A stretch of DNA of 64,000 nt. It comes from Mogibacterium sp. (GTDB lineage Bacteria; Bacillota; Clostridia; Peptostreptococcales; Anaerovoracaceae). The translations under genes and the position numbers were made by a program. Below the pieces are notes generated by a model, which saw only the letters and a program-made list of their open reading frames with translations, had not been told where the DNA came from and ran no database searches. Of the stretch, positions 48,680 through 57,883 are shown piece by piece. The stretch is taken from assembly GCA_016775335.1 (NCBI GenBank), contig JAEUGJ010000015.1:1-64000 (forward strand), given 5' to 3'. Each line of letters begins with the position of its first letter. The stretch's first letter is position 1.

Positions 48680-50401
48680 CTACATTCTTTCCGGTGCTTT
48701 AATGCCCAGAAGGTTCAAGCAATTTGCAATAACGATTCGTGCCGACTCAACCAGGGCCAGCTTCGCCACCTTCTCGTCTTCGTTGTCCACCAAGATGTGT
48801 TCATCGTGATAGAACTTATTGAAGCTCTGCGCCACATCCACCAGATGACGGGTCAGGATGGACGGTTCGTATTTATCCGCTGCATCCAGAATGATTTCCG
48901 GTACGCGGTAAATCAGCTTAATCAGGTTATACGCACTGTCGGAGGTGATGTACTTCGCATCGAAATCCCCCTTGCGGATCCGTGCCATTTCCTCCTCGGT
49001 AGCGTTGCGGAGGACGCTGCAAGCTCTGGCATGAGTGTACTGAACGTACGGACCGGTCTCACCGTCGAAGTTCAGCACCTTGTCCCAGTTAAATACATAA
49101 TCCTTGATACGGTTGTTGGACAGCTCCTGAAAAATTACGGCACCGATACCGACTTCCTTTGCCACTTCGTCCACATCGATTCCCTGCGGGTTTTTCTCTT
49201 TCATGATTTCCGCAGTCTTCTGAACCGCTTCGTTCAGAACATCTTCCAGGAATACCACGTTGCCCTTACGGGTGGACAGGGTCGCACCGCCTTCCAGGCT
49301 TACCAGACCGAATGGGATGTGGATGCAGTCCTTCTGCCATTCTTTTCCCATCAGCTCCAGGACCTTCTTCCACTGCTTGAAGTGGAGGTTCTGCTGAGAT
49401 GCTACCACGTAGATGCACTTATCGAAGTTGTAGTGTTCTTTTCGATAGATCGCTGCGGCGATATCTCTGGTTGCATACAGGCTGGAACCATCGGACTTGG
49501 TGATGATTGCCGGTGTCATTCCGTACGGCTCCAGGTCCACAATCTGAGCACCTCTGGATTCTACCAGCAGATTCTTTTCCTTCAGTTCTTCGATAACCGC
49601 CGGCATCTTGTCGGAGTAGAAGCTCTCTCCGGCATAGGAATCAAACGTGATTCCCAGCATATCGTACACGCGGTTGAATTCCTGCAGGCTCAGCTCCCGG
49701 AAGCGCTTCCAGAGACGAACCTCTTCTTCCTCGCCGTTTTCCAGTTTCACAAAAGCTTCTCTCGCCTCGTCGTCCAAAGACGGATCGTTTTCCGCCTCCC
49801 GGTGGAAACGGGTGTAGTAACCCAGCAGCGCCTTGATCGGATCCTTTTCCAACTCCTCTTCACTGCCCCACTTGCGATATGCCACAATCATCTTGCCGAA
49901 CTGAGTTCCGTAATCCCCCAGATGGTTGATTCGAATCACGTCATAGCCGATTTCATCATACAGCTTGTAGATTGCATTACCGATAACAGTGCTTCGGATA
50001 TGACCGATATGGAACGGCTTTGCGATGTTCGGGGAAGAGTATTCCACGATTACCGGGCGATGCTGTCCCACTTCCGATCTGCCGTAATCCTTGCCCCGAG
50101 TCAGCACATCCTCCGTCAGAGTCTGTGCGTATTCCTTCTTATCCAGGAACATGTTCACATAGGCATTTACCGGCTGAACCTTTTCAAAAATGCCGGCACC
50201 TTCGATTCTTGCAGCCACATCCTGTGCAATCAGCGGCGGTGCTTTGCGCAATGTTTTCGCCAGACGGAAGCAAGGGAACGCGTAGTCTCCCATCTTTGTG
50301 TCTCCCGGAATTTCAATCCACTCCAGGATTTCCTCCGGTGTCATATTCAACGCTTCGTCTTCTGCAATAATTTCAGCAATTTTCTTTTTGTAATCGATCA
50401 T
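48680..50401 (-). CDS. argS: Arginine--tRNA ligase
   Basis: 573 residues, class I synthetase. HIGH signature in NIAKPFHIGHIRSTVIG (about 128-145), the N-terminal tRNA-recognition domain, RINHLGDYGTQFGKM, a KMSK-like loop STRKGNV, and the C-terminal anticodon-binding DALR domain (LTRHLVDVAQSFNKFYHDEHIL). ATG immediately follows the tudS stop with GGAG in the preceding codons. Full length. Confidence 0.97.
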   Translation of the reverse strand: MIDYKKKIAEIIAEDEALNMTPEEILEWIEIPGDTKMGDYAFPCFRLAKTLRKAPPLIAQDVAARIEGAGIFEKVQPVNAYVNMFLDKKEYAQTLTEDVLTRGKDYGRSEVGQHRPVIVEYSSPNIAKPFHIGHIRSTVIGNAIYKLYDEIGYDVIRINHLGDYGTQFGKMIVAYRKWGSEEELEKDPIKALLGYYTRFHREAENDPSLDDEAREAFVKLENGEEEEVRLWKRFRELSLQEFNRVYDMLGITFDSYAGESFYSDKMPAVIEELKEKNLLVESRGAQIVDLEPYGMTPAIITKSDGSSLYATRDIAAAIYRKEHYNFDKCIYVVASQQNLHFKQWKKVLELMGKEWQKDCIHIPFGLVSLEGGATLSTRKGNVVFLEDVLNEAVQKTAEIMKEKNPQGIDVDEVAKEVGIGAVIFQELSNNRIKDYVFNWDKVLNFDGETGPYVQYTHARACSVLRNATEEEMARIRKGDFDAKYITSDSAYNLIKLIYRVPEIILDAADKYEPSILTRHLVDVAQSFNKFYHDEHILVDNEDEKVAKLALVESARIVIANCLNLLGIKAPERM

Positions 50402-50863
50402 TTACTGTTCTCCGTTCTCTCTAATTACATTTTCCGTTCCCGCGGGAATCCCGTTTTCCCGAAGCAATCGGACAAAAATACCATCCCCCGGGATTAAGGT
50501 ACCGTCAAACCGGCCGTTGTAAATCTGCCCCACGCCGCAGGAAGGACTTCTCGCCTGGAGAATGGCCCCTTCCAGGGCTTCCCCCATCTGTTCAGCAGCT
50601 TTCTGCGCATCCCGGAAGCAAATCTCCGCTCCCCGGACGTATTCGGCGGTAACGTCCACGCCGTTTCGGTTCACCACTCGGCATTCTCCGTTCTGTTCCA
50701 CAATTTCCGCCGGAACCCGCGGAGTGGGAAGTCCCCCGGCACATTCCGGACACACGCCGAAATAAGAATGTTCATGTGAGAATTTTACCACATCTTCCGA
50801 GCGATTGTTACCCCCATTATACTTGCAGTTCTCTCCCAGAAGACATTTACTGATAATATACAT
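50402..50863 (-). CDS. tudS: DUF523 protein (TudS-type thiouracil desulfidase)
   Basis: 153 residues. Conserved cysteines at CLLGENCKYNGGNN (C7), VCPECAGGLPTPR (about 38-50) and RSPSCGVGQIYNG (about 108) match the [4Fe-4S] enzyme that removes sulfur from 2-thiouracil. Its ribosome site AAGGAG lies in the last codons of mutS2. Function in this organism is inferred from family only; earlier annotations call it DUF523. Confidence 0.85.
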   Translation of the reverse strand: MYIISKCLLGENCKYNGGNNRSEDVVKFSHEHSYFGVCPECAGGLPTPRVPAEIVEQNGECRVVNRNGVDVTAEYVRGAEICFRDAQKAAEQMGEALEGAILQARSPSCGVGQIYNGRFDGTLIPGDGIFVRLLRENGIPAGTENVIRENGEQ

Positions 50864-50866
50864 GCA

Positions 50867-53248
50867 TTACTCCTTCAGTTCTACCACCGTCGCGCCTTCT
50901 CCGCCCTGATTATACGGAGCGCCTTTAAAGCTCTTTACGCATCGGTTGTGTTTCAGGGCATCCCGCAGTCCCTTCTTCAGAATACCTTCTCCTCGGCCGT
51001 GAACCACCGTCACGCTCCGCAGACCTGCAAGGTATGCATCGTCCAGATATTTCTCCATTTCCATTCGAGCATCATCCAGAGTCTTTCCAATCAGATTGAT
51101 GCTCATCGGCACACTTCGCGTCTTTCGTGTCTTAATCTGATTGTACTGCCGCTTCTTTCGCTCCTTGTTCCCGGCCTTTTCGCTTTCAATCAGCATCAGA
51201 TTTTTCACGTTCACGCCGGTCTTCAAAGCGCCGATCTGCACCATCAGGTTTCCCCGATTGTCCGGAAGGGAAACAACCTCGCCATTCTGGTTCAGCGAAA
51301 TCACCTTTACCCGCGTTCCGATTTTCAGCTGATCCGGACGAATCGGCTTTCCTTCCTTCTCTGCCGGAATTGCCGCCGGCTTATCCCGGTACTTCTTTTC
51401 GGCTTCCCGAAGTCTCCGCCGGCTTTCCGCCACCTTGTTCACCTGGTGACCCTTGGATTCATCCTTCATCCGCTTCAGCTCTTCTCGGATATCCTCCACC
51501 GTGTCCTCGGTTTCTTTTAGGATGCCTTTCGCCTGATTTCGAGCATCTTCCAGGATTTTCGCCTTTTCTTGCTCTGCCCGGCGAATCCGCGCTTCCGCTT
51601 CCTTCAGTCGCAGCTCCGCTTCTTCCTTAATTCGATTGGCTTCTTCGGTAATCCGTTCCGCCTCTTTTCGCTCTTCCTCTACCCGAGTTACCGCATCTTC
51701 GAAATTCAGTTCGTTCTCTCCCAGAAGGGCTTCCGCTCTCTTGAGGATTTTCTCTTCCAGACCGAGCTTTCGCGAAATTTCAAAGGCGTTGGATTTTCCC
51801 GGCAGGCCGACCCGAAGGTGATAGGTGGGAGACAGCGTCTCCACATCGAACTCCATGGAGGCGTTTTCCACGTCCGGTGTGCTCAGCGCATATTTCTTCA
51901 GCTCCGTGTAATGGGTCGTGGCCACCACTAAAGCCCCGCGTTTCCGAAGCTCTTCCAGCTCGGCAATACCCAGCGCCGCACCTTCCGCCGGATCCGTTCC
52001 GGAACCCAGCTCATCCAGCAGCACCAAAGATTTCTCGTTTACCGTCCGAAAGATTTCCGTGATGTTCTTCATATGGGCTGAGAACGTACTGAGGCTCTGC
52101 TCAATACTCTGCTCATCTCCGATATCCGCAAACACTTCTTCCAGCACCGGAAGCCGGCTTTCCTCGGAACACGGTACGTGTAGTCCGCTCTGCGCCATTA
52201 AAATAAAGAGTCCGATGGTCTTTAAGGTGACCGTCTTACCGCCGGTGTTCGGACCGGTAATCAGGAGGGTTTTCCAATTCTCGCCCAAAGATACATTGAT
52301 GGGAACCACCTTATCTGCCGGAATCAGCGGATGGCGTCCGTGATATATTTCCAGAATTTCCTCTGTGTTCATGCGGGGCTCAAAAGCGTTCATCTGAAGG
52401 GACAGTTTTCCCTTTGCGCTGATGAAATCCAGCTCCAGAAGAAGCTTCTGGTTATTGTTCAATCCGTGGAAATGTTCCGCTACCCGGCCGGAGAAAATCT
52501 CCAGAATTCGGGTAATTTCTGCCTGTTCCGCCAGATCCAGCTCCCGCAGCTCGTTGTTCATATTTACAACGGACTGGGGTTCGATGAATAAGGTGGATCC
52601 GCTCTGGGACTGGTCGTGAACCAATCCCGGGAACATGTTCGCATATTCCCGCTTTACCGGGATGACGTATCGGCCGTTCCGCATGGTGACAATCGCTTCC
52701 TGCAGGAATTTCTGTGCGGAAGAGGTGCTCACGGTCTTGTTCAGCCGATTTCGAATGCTCTCATTCTTATTTCGAATTTCTTTTCGAATTCGTTTCAGCT
52801 CCGGCGAAGCACTGTCCGACATCTCATCCTCCGACAAAATGCAGCGATCAATGTCCTTTTCCAGTTCATCCACCCGCTCCAGCAGATTGCCGATTTCCTG
52901 AAGGGTCGGAATCTCCGGAACGTCTTCTGTCAGGAATGTTTTTACCTCTCTGGCAATCTGAAGGCAGACCCGCACCTGCAGCAGTTCCCGCATGTTCAGC
53001 ACCCGACCTTTTCGAGCCATCTTCAGAATGCGGCTCAGGTCCGGAAATGCTCCCACCGGAATATTTCCCTTATACAGAATAACGGAAACTGCTTCCGTAG
53101 TTTCCGTCTGTGCGTCCTGAATTGCATGCAGGTGGGTCATCGGTTCCAGCTTTGAAATTCGTTCCTTCGTCAGTTCGGAACCGGCCTGTTCTGCAAGCAT
53201 CTCCAATATTCTGTTGTATTCCAGCAGCTTAATCGTTCTACTGTTCAT
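50867..53248 (-). CDS. mutS2: Endonuclease MutS2
   Basis: 793 residues. Clamp and lever helices (about 1-300), ATPase with Walker A GPNTGGKTVTLKT and Walker B LLDELGSGTDP, a coiled coil (about 520-620, dense in E, K and R) and the C-terminal Smr nuclease domain with VHGRGEGILKKGLRDAL. Mismatch-recognition domain I is absent, as in MutS2. It suppresses homologous recombination and in Bacillus acts on collided ribosomes. Upstream partner zapA overlaps by 11 nt, tudS follows. Confidence 0.96.
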   Translation of the reverse strand: MNSRTIKLLEYNRILEMLAEQAGSELTKERISKLEPMTHLHAIQDAQTETTEAVSVILYKGNIPVGAFPDLSRILKMARKGRVLNMRELLQVRVCLQIAREVKTFLTEDVPEIPTLQEIGNLLERVDELEKDIDRCILSEDEMSDSASPELKRIRKEIRNKNESIRNRLNKTVSTSSAQKFLQEAIVTMRNGRYVIPVKREYANMFPGLVHDQSQSGSTLFIEPQSVVNMNNELRELDLAEQAEITRILEIFSGRVAEHFHGLNNNQKLLLELDFISAKGKLSLQMNAFEPRMNTEEILEIYHGRHPLIPADKVVPINVSLGENWKTLLITGPNTGGKTVTLKTIGLFILMAQSGLHVPCSEESRLPVLEEVFADIGDEQSIEQSLSTFSAHMKNITEIFRTVNEKSLVLLDELGSGTDPAEGAALGIAELEELRKRGALVVATTHYTELKKYALSTPDVENASMEFDVETLSPTYHLRVGLPGKSNAFEISRKLGLEEKILKRAEALLGENELNFEDAVTRVEEERKEAERITEEANRIKEEAELRLKEAEARIRRAEQEKAKILEDARNQAKGILKETEDTVEDIREELKRMKDESKGHQVNKVAESRRRLREAEKKYRDKPAAIPAEKEGKPIRPDQLKIGTRVKVISLNQNGEVVSLPDNRGNLMVQIGALKTGVNVKNLMLIESEKAGNKERKKRQYNQIKTRKTRSVPMSINLIGKTLDDARMEMEKYLDDAYLAGLRSVTVVHGRGEGILKKGLRDALKHNRCVKSFKGAPYNQGGEGATVVELKE

Positions 53249-53720
53249 CTTCTTCCCTAAACTTCTTCAAGCTTCTCAGCTCATTCTTAAGGTTCACATT
53301 TTCCATCTGGAGATCGAAGTATGCATTCTCCATCTCGGTGCATTTCGCCTGAAGATTCTTGTACTTCTCGCTGTCCTGAATCTGTCTGTCGGAATCATCG
53401 TTCATCTGTTCCTTCAAATCCGTCACCTGTTTCTTCGCATTTTCCCAAAGGGTAATGTAATGCTGAACATCGTTGTCCAACTGGTGATTCTCTGTCTGAA
53501 GCTTCAGCAGAAGATCGCTGTTCTCCATCAGTTTCTCCGCAATATTAATTGCTGTCAGCACGGCACATTTGTAATTCGGATTGGAATTCAGTGCCCGACT
53601 GGTCCGTCTCAGTTCATCATCCACGAACTTGGCAATTTCCTTAATCTTATCTTCGCTCTTCTCTCCAGAAAGCACGTAATCAGCGCCACAAATCGTTACA
53701 TCCGCTCTGCACTTGTCCAT
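53238..53720 (-). CDS. zapA: Cell division protein ZapA
   Basis: 160 residues. The N-terminal ZapA head (ADVTICGADYVLSGEKSEDKIKEIAKFVDDEL...NSNPNYKCAVLTAINIAEKLM) stabilises FtsZ filaments; the C-terminal two thirds is a long coiled coil (about 75-155) with heptad pattern, longer than in Bacillus ZapA. GAGGAG ribosome site; first gene of zapA-mutS2-tudS-argS. Confidence 0.9.
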   Translation of the reverse strand: MDKCRADVTICGADYVLSGEKSEDKIKEIAKFVDDELRRTSRALNSNPNYKCAVLTAINIAEKLMENSDLLLKLQTENHQLDNDVQHYITLWENAKKQVTDLKEQMNDDSDRQIQDSEKYKNLQAKCTEMENAYFDLQMENVNLKNELRSLKKFREEDEQ

Positions 53721-53759
53721 AGTCTGCTCCTCTGTTCTTTATCAATAACTTGTATTCTT

Positions 53760-54551
53760 CTATATGTTGCGCACTCGTTCGTACATCAATATGCCCGCCG
53801 ATACAGCTGCGTTCAGGGACTCGATTCCACCGTACATGGGCAACGTCACCCGTATATCCGAGGCTTCAATCAATTCATCCCCGATACCGTTTCCTTCATT
53901 TCCGATTACCAGAAAAACATCTTGTTTCAGGTCGCACTCGTAATACGGAATCCCGCCGTCCGGTGTGGTCACCGCAATGCGTTTTCCGTAATCCTGTGCC
54001 AACTTCACCAATTCCCGGCTATCGGATAAAGGAACAATCGGTACATCAAAAATCATGCCCGCCGTCGCCCGAAGGACTTTCGGAGAATACACATCGCCCG
54101 TTCCCTTCATGGTCACTATTGCATCATATCCCGCTGCCACTGCGGTCCGAATGATTGTCCCGATATTACCCGGATCTTGAAGGCGATCCAGCACCACGCA
54201 ATTGCTGCCCGGTCGAAAACAGTTTTCGAATTGACTTTCATCCACAACCGGTCGATCTACAATTGCCAGAAGGCCGACACCGTTTCTCGCATCCGTAATC
54301 TTCTCAAAAAGGAACGCATCCACCCGTTCTACTCGAACGCCTCGCTTAGAGAGCTCCTCCATCCAAGGTTCGGAAGGATAGATATCCGAAATCAGAAGAG
54401 CATCCATACAGATGCCCTTCTGAACAGCTTCTCGTATCAAGTTACTTCCTTCAACAATCATCTGACCGGAAGCGTCTCTCTTTTTCTTCTGCTGTAATTT
54501 CCGAATGCGCTTAATCAGCGGATTTTTTTCTGAACAAATCACTTCACTCAT
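53760..54551 (-). CDS. TrmH/SpoU family RNA 2'-O-methyltransferase
   Basis: 263 residues. An N-terminal substrate-binding domain (CSEKNPLIKRIRKLQQKKKRDASGQMIVEG) and the knotted SPOUT core: motif 1 LDRLQDPGNIGTIIRTAVAAGYDAIV, motif 2 VFLVIGNEGNGIGDE, and motif 3 LPMYGGIESLNAAVSAGILMYE. Members methylate rRNA or tRNA ribose; the exact target (23S rRNA G2251-like or another) cannot be decided. It lies 12 nt after ftsZ without a clear ribosome site. Confidence 0.92.
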   Translation of the reverse strand: MSEVICSEKNPLIKRIRKLQQKKKRDASGQMIVEGSNLIREAVQKGICMDALLISDIYPSEPWMEELSKRGVRVERVDAFLFEKITDARNGVGLLAIVDRPVVDESQFENCFRPGSNCVVLDRLQDPGNIGTIIRTAVAAGYDAIVTMKGTGDVYSPKVLRATAGMIFDVPIVPLSDSRELVKLAQDYGKRIAVTTPDGGIPYYECDLKQDVFLVIGNEGNGIGDELIEASDIRVTLPMYGGIESLNAAVSAGILMYERVRNI

Positions 54552-54563
54552 AATTGAAATCGA

Positions 54564-55712
54564 TTAACGCAGGAAATCCGGAACGTCAAATTCCGATGCA
54601 GCGGAATTCTCTGCCGGGTCGCTGTTTCTTCTCATCAGCTCATCCAGCGTTACTTCAACGCCTTCCAGACCGTCTCTGGAAACCGTCTTTCTGCTTGAAC
54701 TCTGAGTGCTAATCTTAGGCGACTCGATCTTGGAACCGGAAATTCCCTCCGACTGGAAGTCGGTTGCAATCAGGGTAACCGATACCTTGTCTGCCATATC
54801 TTCCGATACCGATGCACCGAAGATGATATTGGCATCCGGATCTGCCTCCGCCTGAATCTTCTCTGCAATCTTGCTGATGTCCAGCATTCCCATATCCAGA
54901 CCACCGGAAACGTACAGAAGAATGGATCTTGCGCCATCCACCGATGTCTCCAGCAGCGGACTCTCGATTGCATTTCGAACCGCTTCTTCTACCTTGTTGT
55001 CGCCGGATCCAACGCCCACACCCATGTGTGCAACGCCGCGACCTTCCATCGTGGTTCTGACATCCGCATAATCCACGTTGACATATCCTTCCTTGGAAAT
55101 CAAATCGGAAATACCCTGAACACCCTGTCTCAGTACATCGTCTGCCATCGCAAACGCATCCATGAAGGAAGTGTTCTTTTCGCTGGAGTCAATCAGACGA
55201 TCGTTCGGGATGATTACCAAAGAATCTACGAAATTCGTGAGATATTCGATACCCTTCTGTGCTCTGTTCCAACGCATCTTTCCTTCAAAAGAAAATGGCT
55301 TGGTTACTACGGCTACCGTCAATGCGCCGCAATCCATCGCTGCCTTCGCAATAATCGGTGCTGCACCGGTACCGGTACCGCCGCCCATTCCTGCAGTGAT
55401 GAACACCAGATCTGCATCCTGAAGATAACCGGTAATTTCTTCCAGAGTTTCTTCCGCCGCTTTCTGGCCAATCTCCGGATTCGCGCCGGCACCTCTTCCG
55501 CCGGTCAGCTTCTCACCAATCTGTATCTTCACCTCTGCCTTGCACTTTGCAAGAGCCTGTCTGTCTGTATTTACGGCAATAAAGGTAACGCCCGACATCT
55601 GTGCGTCCACCATTCGATTCACTGCGTTACATCCGCCGCCACCTACACCGACAACCTTGATAATCGCAGCTCTGTCCTGATCTGATATAAAGTCAGAAAC
55701 AAATTCCATCAT
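54564..55712 (-). CDS. ftsZ: Cell division protein FtsZ
   Basis: 382 residues, tubulin-like GTPase that forms the Z ring. Nucleotide motifs VGVGGGGCNAVNRM (about 21-34) and MGGGTGTGAAP (about 108-118), the T7 synergy loop DYADV, and the conserved C-terminal peptide ASEFDVPDFLR that binds partner proteins are intact. AGGAGG lies six bases before the ATG. Last essential gene of the dcw cluster; ftsA is not upstream. Confidence 0.98.
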   Translation of the reverse strand: MMEFVSDFISDQDRAAIIKVVGVGGGGCNAVNRMVDAQMSGVTFIAVNTDRQALAKCKAEVKIQIGEKLTGGRGAGANPEIGQKAAEETLEEITGYLQDADLVFITAGMGGGTGTGAAPIIAKAAMDCGALTVAVVTKPFSFEGKMRWNRAQKGIEYLTNFVDSLVIIPNDRLIDSSEKNTSFMDAFAMADDVLRQGVQGISDLISKEGYVNVDYADVRTTMEGRGVAHMGVGVGSGDNKVEEAVRNAIESPLLETSVDGARSILLYVSGGLDMGMLDISKIAEKIQAEADPDANIIFGASVSEDMADKVSVTLIATDFQSEGISGSKIESPKISTQSSSRKTVSRDGLEGVEVTLDELMRRNSDPAENSAASEFDVPDFLR

Positions 55713-55858
55713 AAAGCTCCTCCTATATTTATATCTAATTTATAATACCATAAGATTTACCGAAATGCACTCTATTTCTACAGTTTTTCTTGTTAACCTA
55801 CACATTTTTTCAAAGCTTCTGCACGCAAAAATGCATTTCTTATGTCTATTTTAGTTTC
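55713..55858 (-). promoter_or_regulatory. ftsZ upstream region with candidate promoter
   Basis: 145-nt gap between ftsQ and ftsZ. A TATTATAAA word (about 55738-55746, minus strand) could be a -10 for ftsZ, without a convincing -35. No small ORF is apparent here. Confidence 0.35.
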
Positions 55859-56785
55859 CTATACCTTCGGTTCAAAGGAAGCATAGCCGCTTTCCGTCAA
55901 GGTGACGGTTCCTCGCTTAATGCCCTTCTTGAACAGCGCCTTCAGCACCTTCTGAAGACGTTCCTTTTCAATGGATTCAATCATGGTTTCCACACGGCCC
56001 TTGCAGACCATGGAATCGTATACGTATCCCCTAGCCGTATCATCGGAGACCTTCAATTTCTTAAAGTACAGGTCTCCCTCATTCATGGCATTCAGGATGC
56101 GCAGCGCGCTCTTCCATTCCTTGGAATTGGTCACTTCCAATTTCTCCCCCAGCTCCATCTTACGGATTTTGATTCCGGTAACGATGGTCACCTTCGGCTT
56201 TGTTTTGGAGCGGCGCAGCAACAGTCCTTGGGAATCCACCACCAAGTATTCTTTGTTGTATACCACTGCGGCGATCTGTTCCCGCTCTTTTACCCGAATT
56301 ACCAGAGTCCCCGGAATCCGCTTGGATACCTTCGCCTCCTCGATGTACGGGCTGCCTTCCAAATATTCCACAATTTCCCGGCTGCCGGAATGGTAGAACA
56401 AATTCTTTCCCGTCGTAGCGTGGGCCATATTGATGATTTCTTCATCGGTAAAATAATCATTTCCCTCCACCTGAATGGAATCGATGGTGAACACCCCAGT
56501 GCTCATGAATACCAACATGGCGATGGTCAGGATGATGATGCCGCAAGCCACTTTGAAAGGGCTGGGGCGACTTCGCTTCTTCTGCCGCTTCAGGATGTTC
56601 GCCGCAATCTGCCGGTCCAACTCTGAAGGGGGTTCCTCCGGTACCTCTTCCGAACCGTCCACATCCACCATCTCTGCTGCCAGTTCATCAATCTGCCGGT
56701 CAATGGATACGAATTCATCGTCTAATCCGAAATCCATTCCCGCGGAAGTTTCCGAATTATCGTTGTTTATTTGTTTTTCGTCCAT
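55859..56785 (-). CDS. ftsQ: Cell division protein FtsQ/DivIB
   Basis: 308 residues. Acidic cytosolic tail (about 1-70), one membrane helix (about 78-100: VACGIIILTIAMLVFMSTGV), POTRA domain starting FTIDSIQVEGNDYFTDEEI, then a beta domain (YIEEAKVSKRIPGTLVIRVKERE). Part of the FtsQBL divisome control complex. Overlaps the end of murG by 19 nt. Confidence 0.93.
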   Translation of the reverse strand: MDEKQINNDNSETSAGMDFGLDDEFVSIDRQIDELAAEMVDVDGSEEVPEEPPSELDRQIAANILKRQKKRSRPSPFKVACGIIILTIAMLVFMSTGVFTIDSIQVEGNDYFTDEEIINMAHATTGKNLFYHSGSREIVEYLEGSPYIEEAKVSKRIPGTLVIRVKEREQIAAVVYNKEYLVVDSQGLLLRRSKTKPKVTIVTGIKIRKMELGEKLEVTNSKEWKSALRILNAMNEGDLYFKKLKVSDDTARGYVYDSMVCKGRVETMIESIEKERLQKVLKALFKKGIKRGTVTLTESGYASFEPKV

Positions 56786-57879
56786 ATATCCATGATCCCT
56801 TCATACACAATGTCGGTAGCGTTTACCGGAGCGCACTTCAGGCTGCATTCCGCCATCCGCCGAACGATATCCGGATCCGCAAGGAGTTCTTTCAATATGT
56901 TCACAATTCGGTTCGGCGTATCGCCATCCTCCCGGACGATAATCGCTCCGCCGTTATCCACCACCGCTTTCGCATTGTAGTATTGATGATCTCCGGTTAC
57001 GTTCGGAGATGGTACGAAGATGGCCGGACAGCCCGACATGGTAATCTCCGAAACGGACAGTGCGCCGGAGCGACTGATGGCCACATCCGTTGCCGCCAGA
57101 GTGTTAGCCATATCCTGAATGTACGGAGACACTCGAACATTGCTTTTGCCGGAGAGTCCCATCACTTCCAGATTATGCTGTACGTCATCGTAAAATCGCT
57201 TGCCGGTGCCGAACAAAATGGTGACGTTCGGGCGGTCGCCATAGGCACGAATCAGTTCAATCGCCGTATCGTTGATGGCGGTAGCACCCTGACTGCCGCC
57301 AAAGGTCATAATCACAAAATCATCTTCCGGTATGCCCAGCAGTTTCCGGGATTCCTTCTTATCCTTTCCGTAGAAATCCTTCCGAACCGGATTTCCGGAA
57401 TACTGCAGTTTTCGATTCTGCTTGAAGAATTTTCCCGCATCCTCAAAGCCCAGGAACACCTTCTCCGCATATTGAGACAAGAATCGATTCGCCATTCCCG
57501 GATACGCGTTCTGCTCATGGATGAATACCTTTGCACCGTATTTATGTGCTGCCAGCACCACCGGAACGCTGACATAACTTCCGGTGCTGATGACGATATC
57601 CGGACGGAATTTCTTCATAATCCGGTAGGTCTGACTCTTCCCCCTGCCGGTTACCGCCAGGGTCTCCGCCATTTTAAATATGTTGGACCGGTCCACCGCT
57701 TTGGAGGGAACGATTTCCAGCGGAAAACCGTGTTTCGGAACGATTTCGTTCTCCATTCCCCGCTCATTTCCGATGTATAGGATTTCGCATTCCGGATCCA
57801 TTTCCTTGAATTTATCGCCTATGGCCAGTGCCGGATAAATATGGCCTCCGGTAATTCCTCCCGTTAAAATAATTCTCAT
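56767..57879 (-). CDS. murG: Undecaprenyldiphospho-muramoylpentapeptide beta-N-acetylglucosaminyltransferase
   Basis: 370 residues, GT-B fold peripheral membrane enzyme that adds GlcNAc to lipid I to make lipid II. N-terminal GGITGGHIYPALAI, HEQNAYPGMANR, the UDP-GlcNAc motif TFGGSQGATAIND and the late ISRSGALSVSEI are intact. Immediately follows ftsW (4 nt). Confidence 0.96.
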   Translation of the reverse strand: MRIILTGGITGGHIYPALAIGDKFKEMDPECEILYIGNERGMENEIVPKHGFPLEIVPSKAVDRSNIFKMAETLAVTGRGKSQTYRIMKKFRPDIVISTGSYVSVPVVLAAHKYGAKVFIHEQNAYPGMANRFLSQYAEKVFLGFEDAGKFFKQNRKLQYSGNPVRKDFYGKDKKESRKLLGIPEDDFVIMTFGGSQGATAINDTAIELIRAYGDRPNVTILFGTGKRFYDDVQHNLEVMGLSGKSNVRVSPYIQDMANTLAATDVAISRSGALSVSEITMSGCPAIFVPSPNVTGDHQYYNAKAVVDNGGAIIVREDGDTPNRIVNILKELLADPDIVRRMAECSLKCAPVNATDIVYEGIMDIWTKNK

Positions 57880-57883
57880 GTTA

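Noticed and set aside
48629..50497. A 622-codon open frame on the + strand
   Set aside because: Antisense to argS; no domain, no ribosome site, no gene signals.
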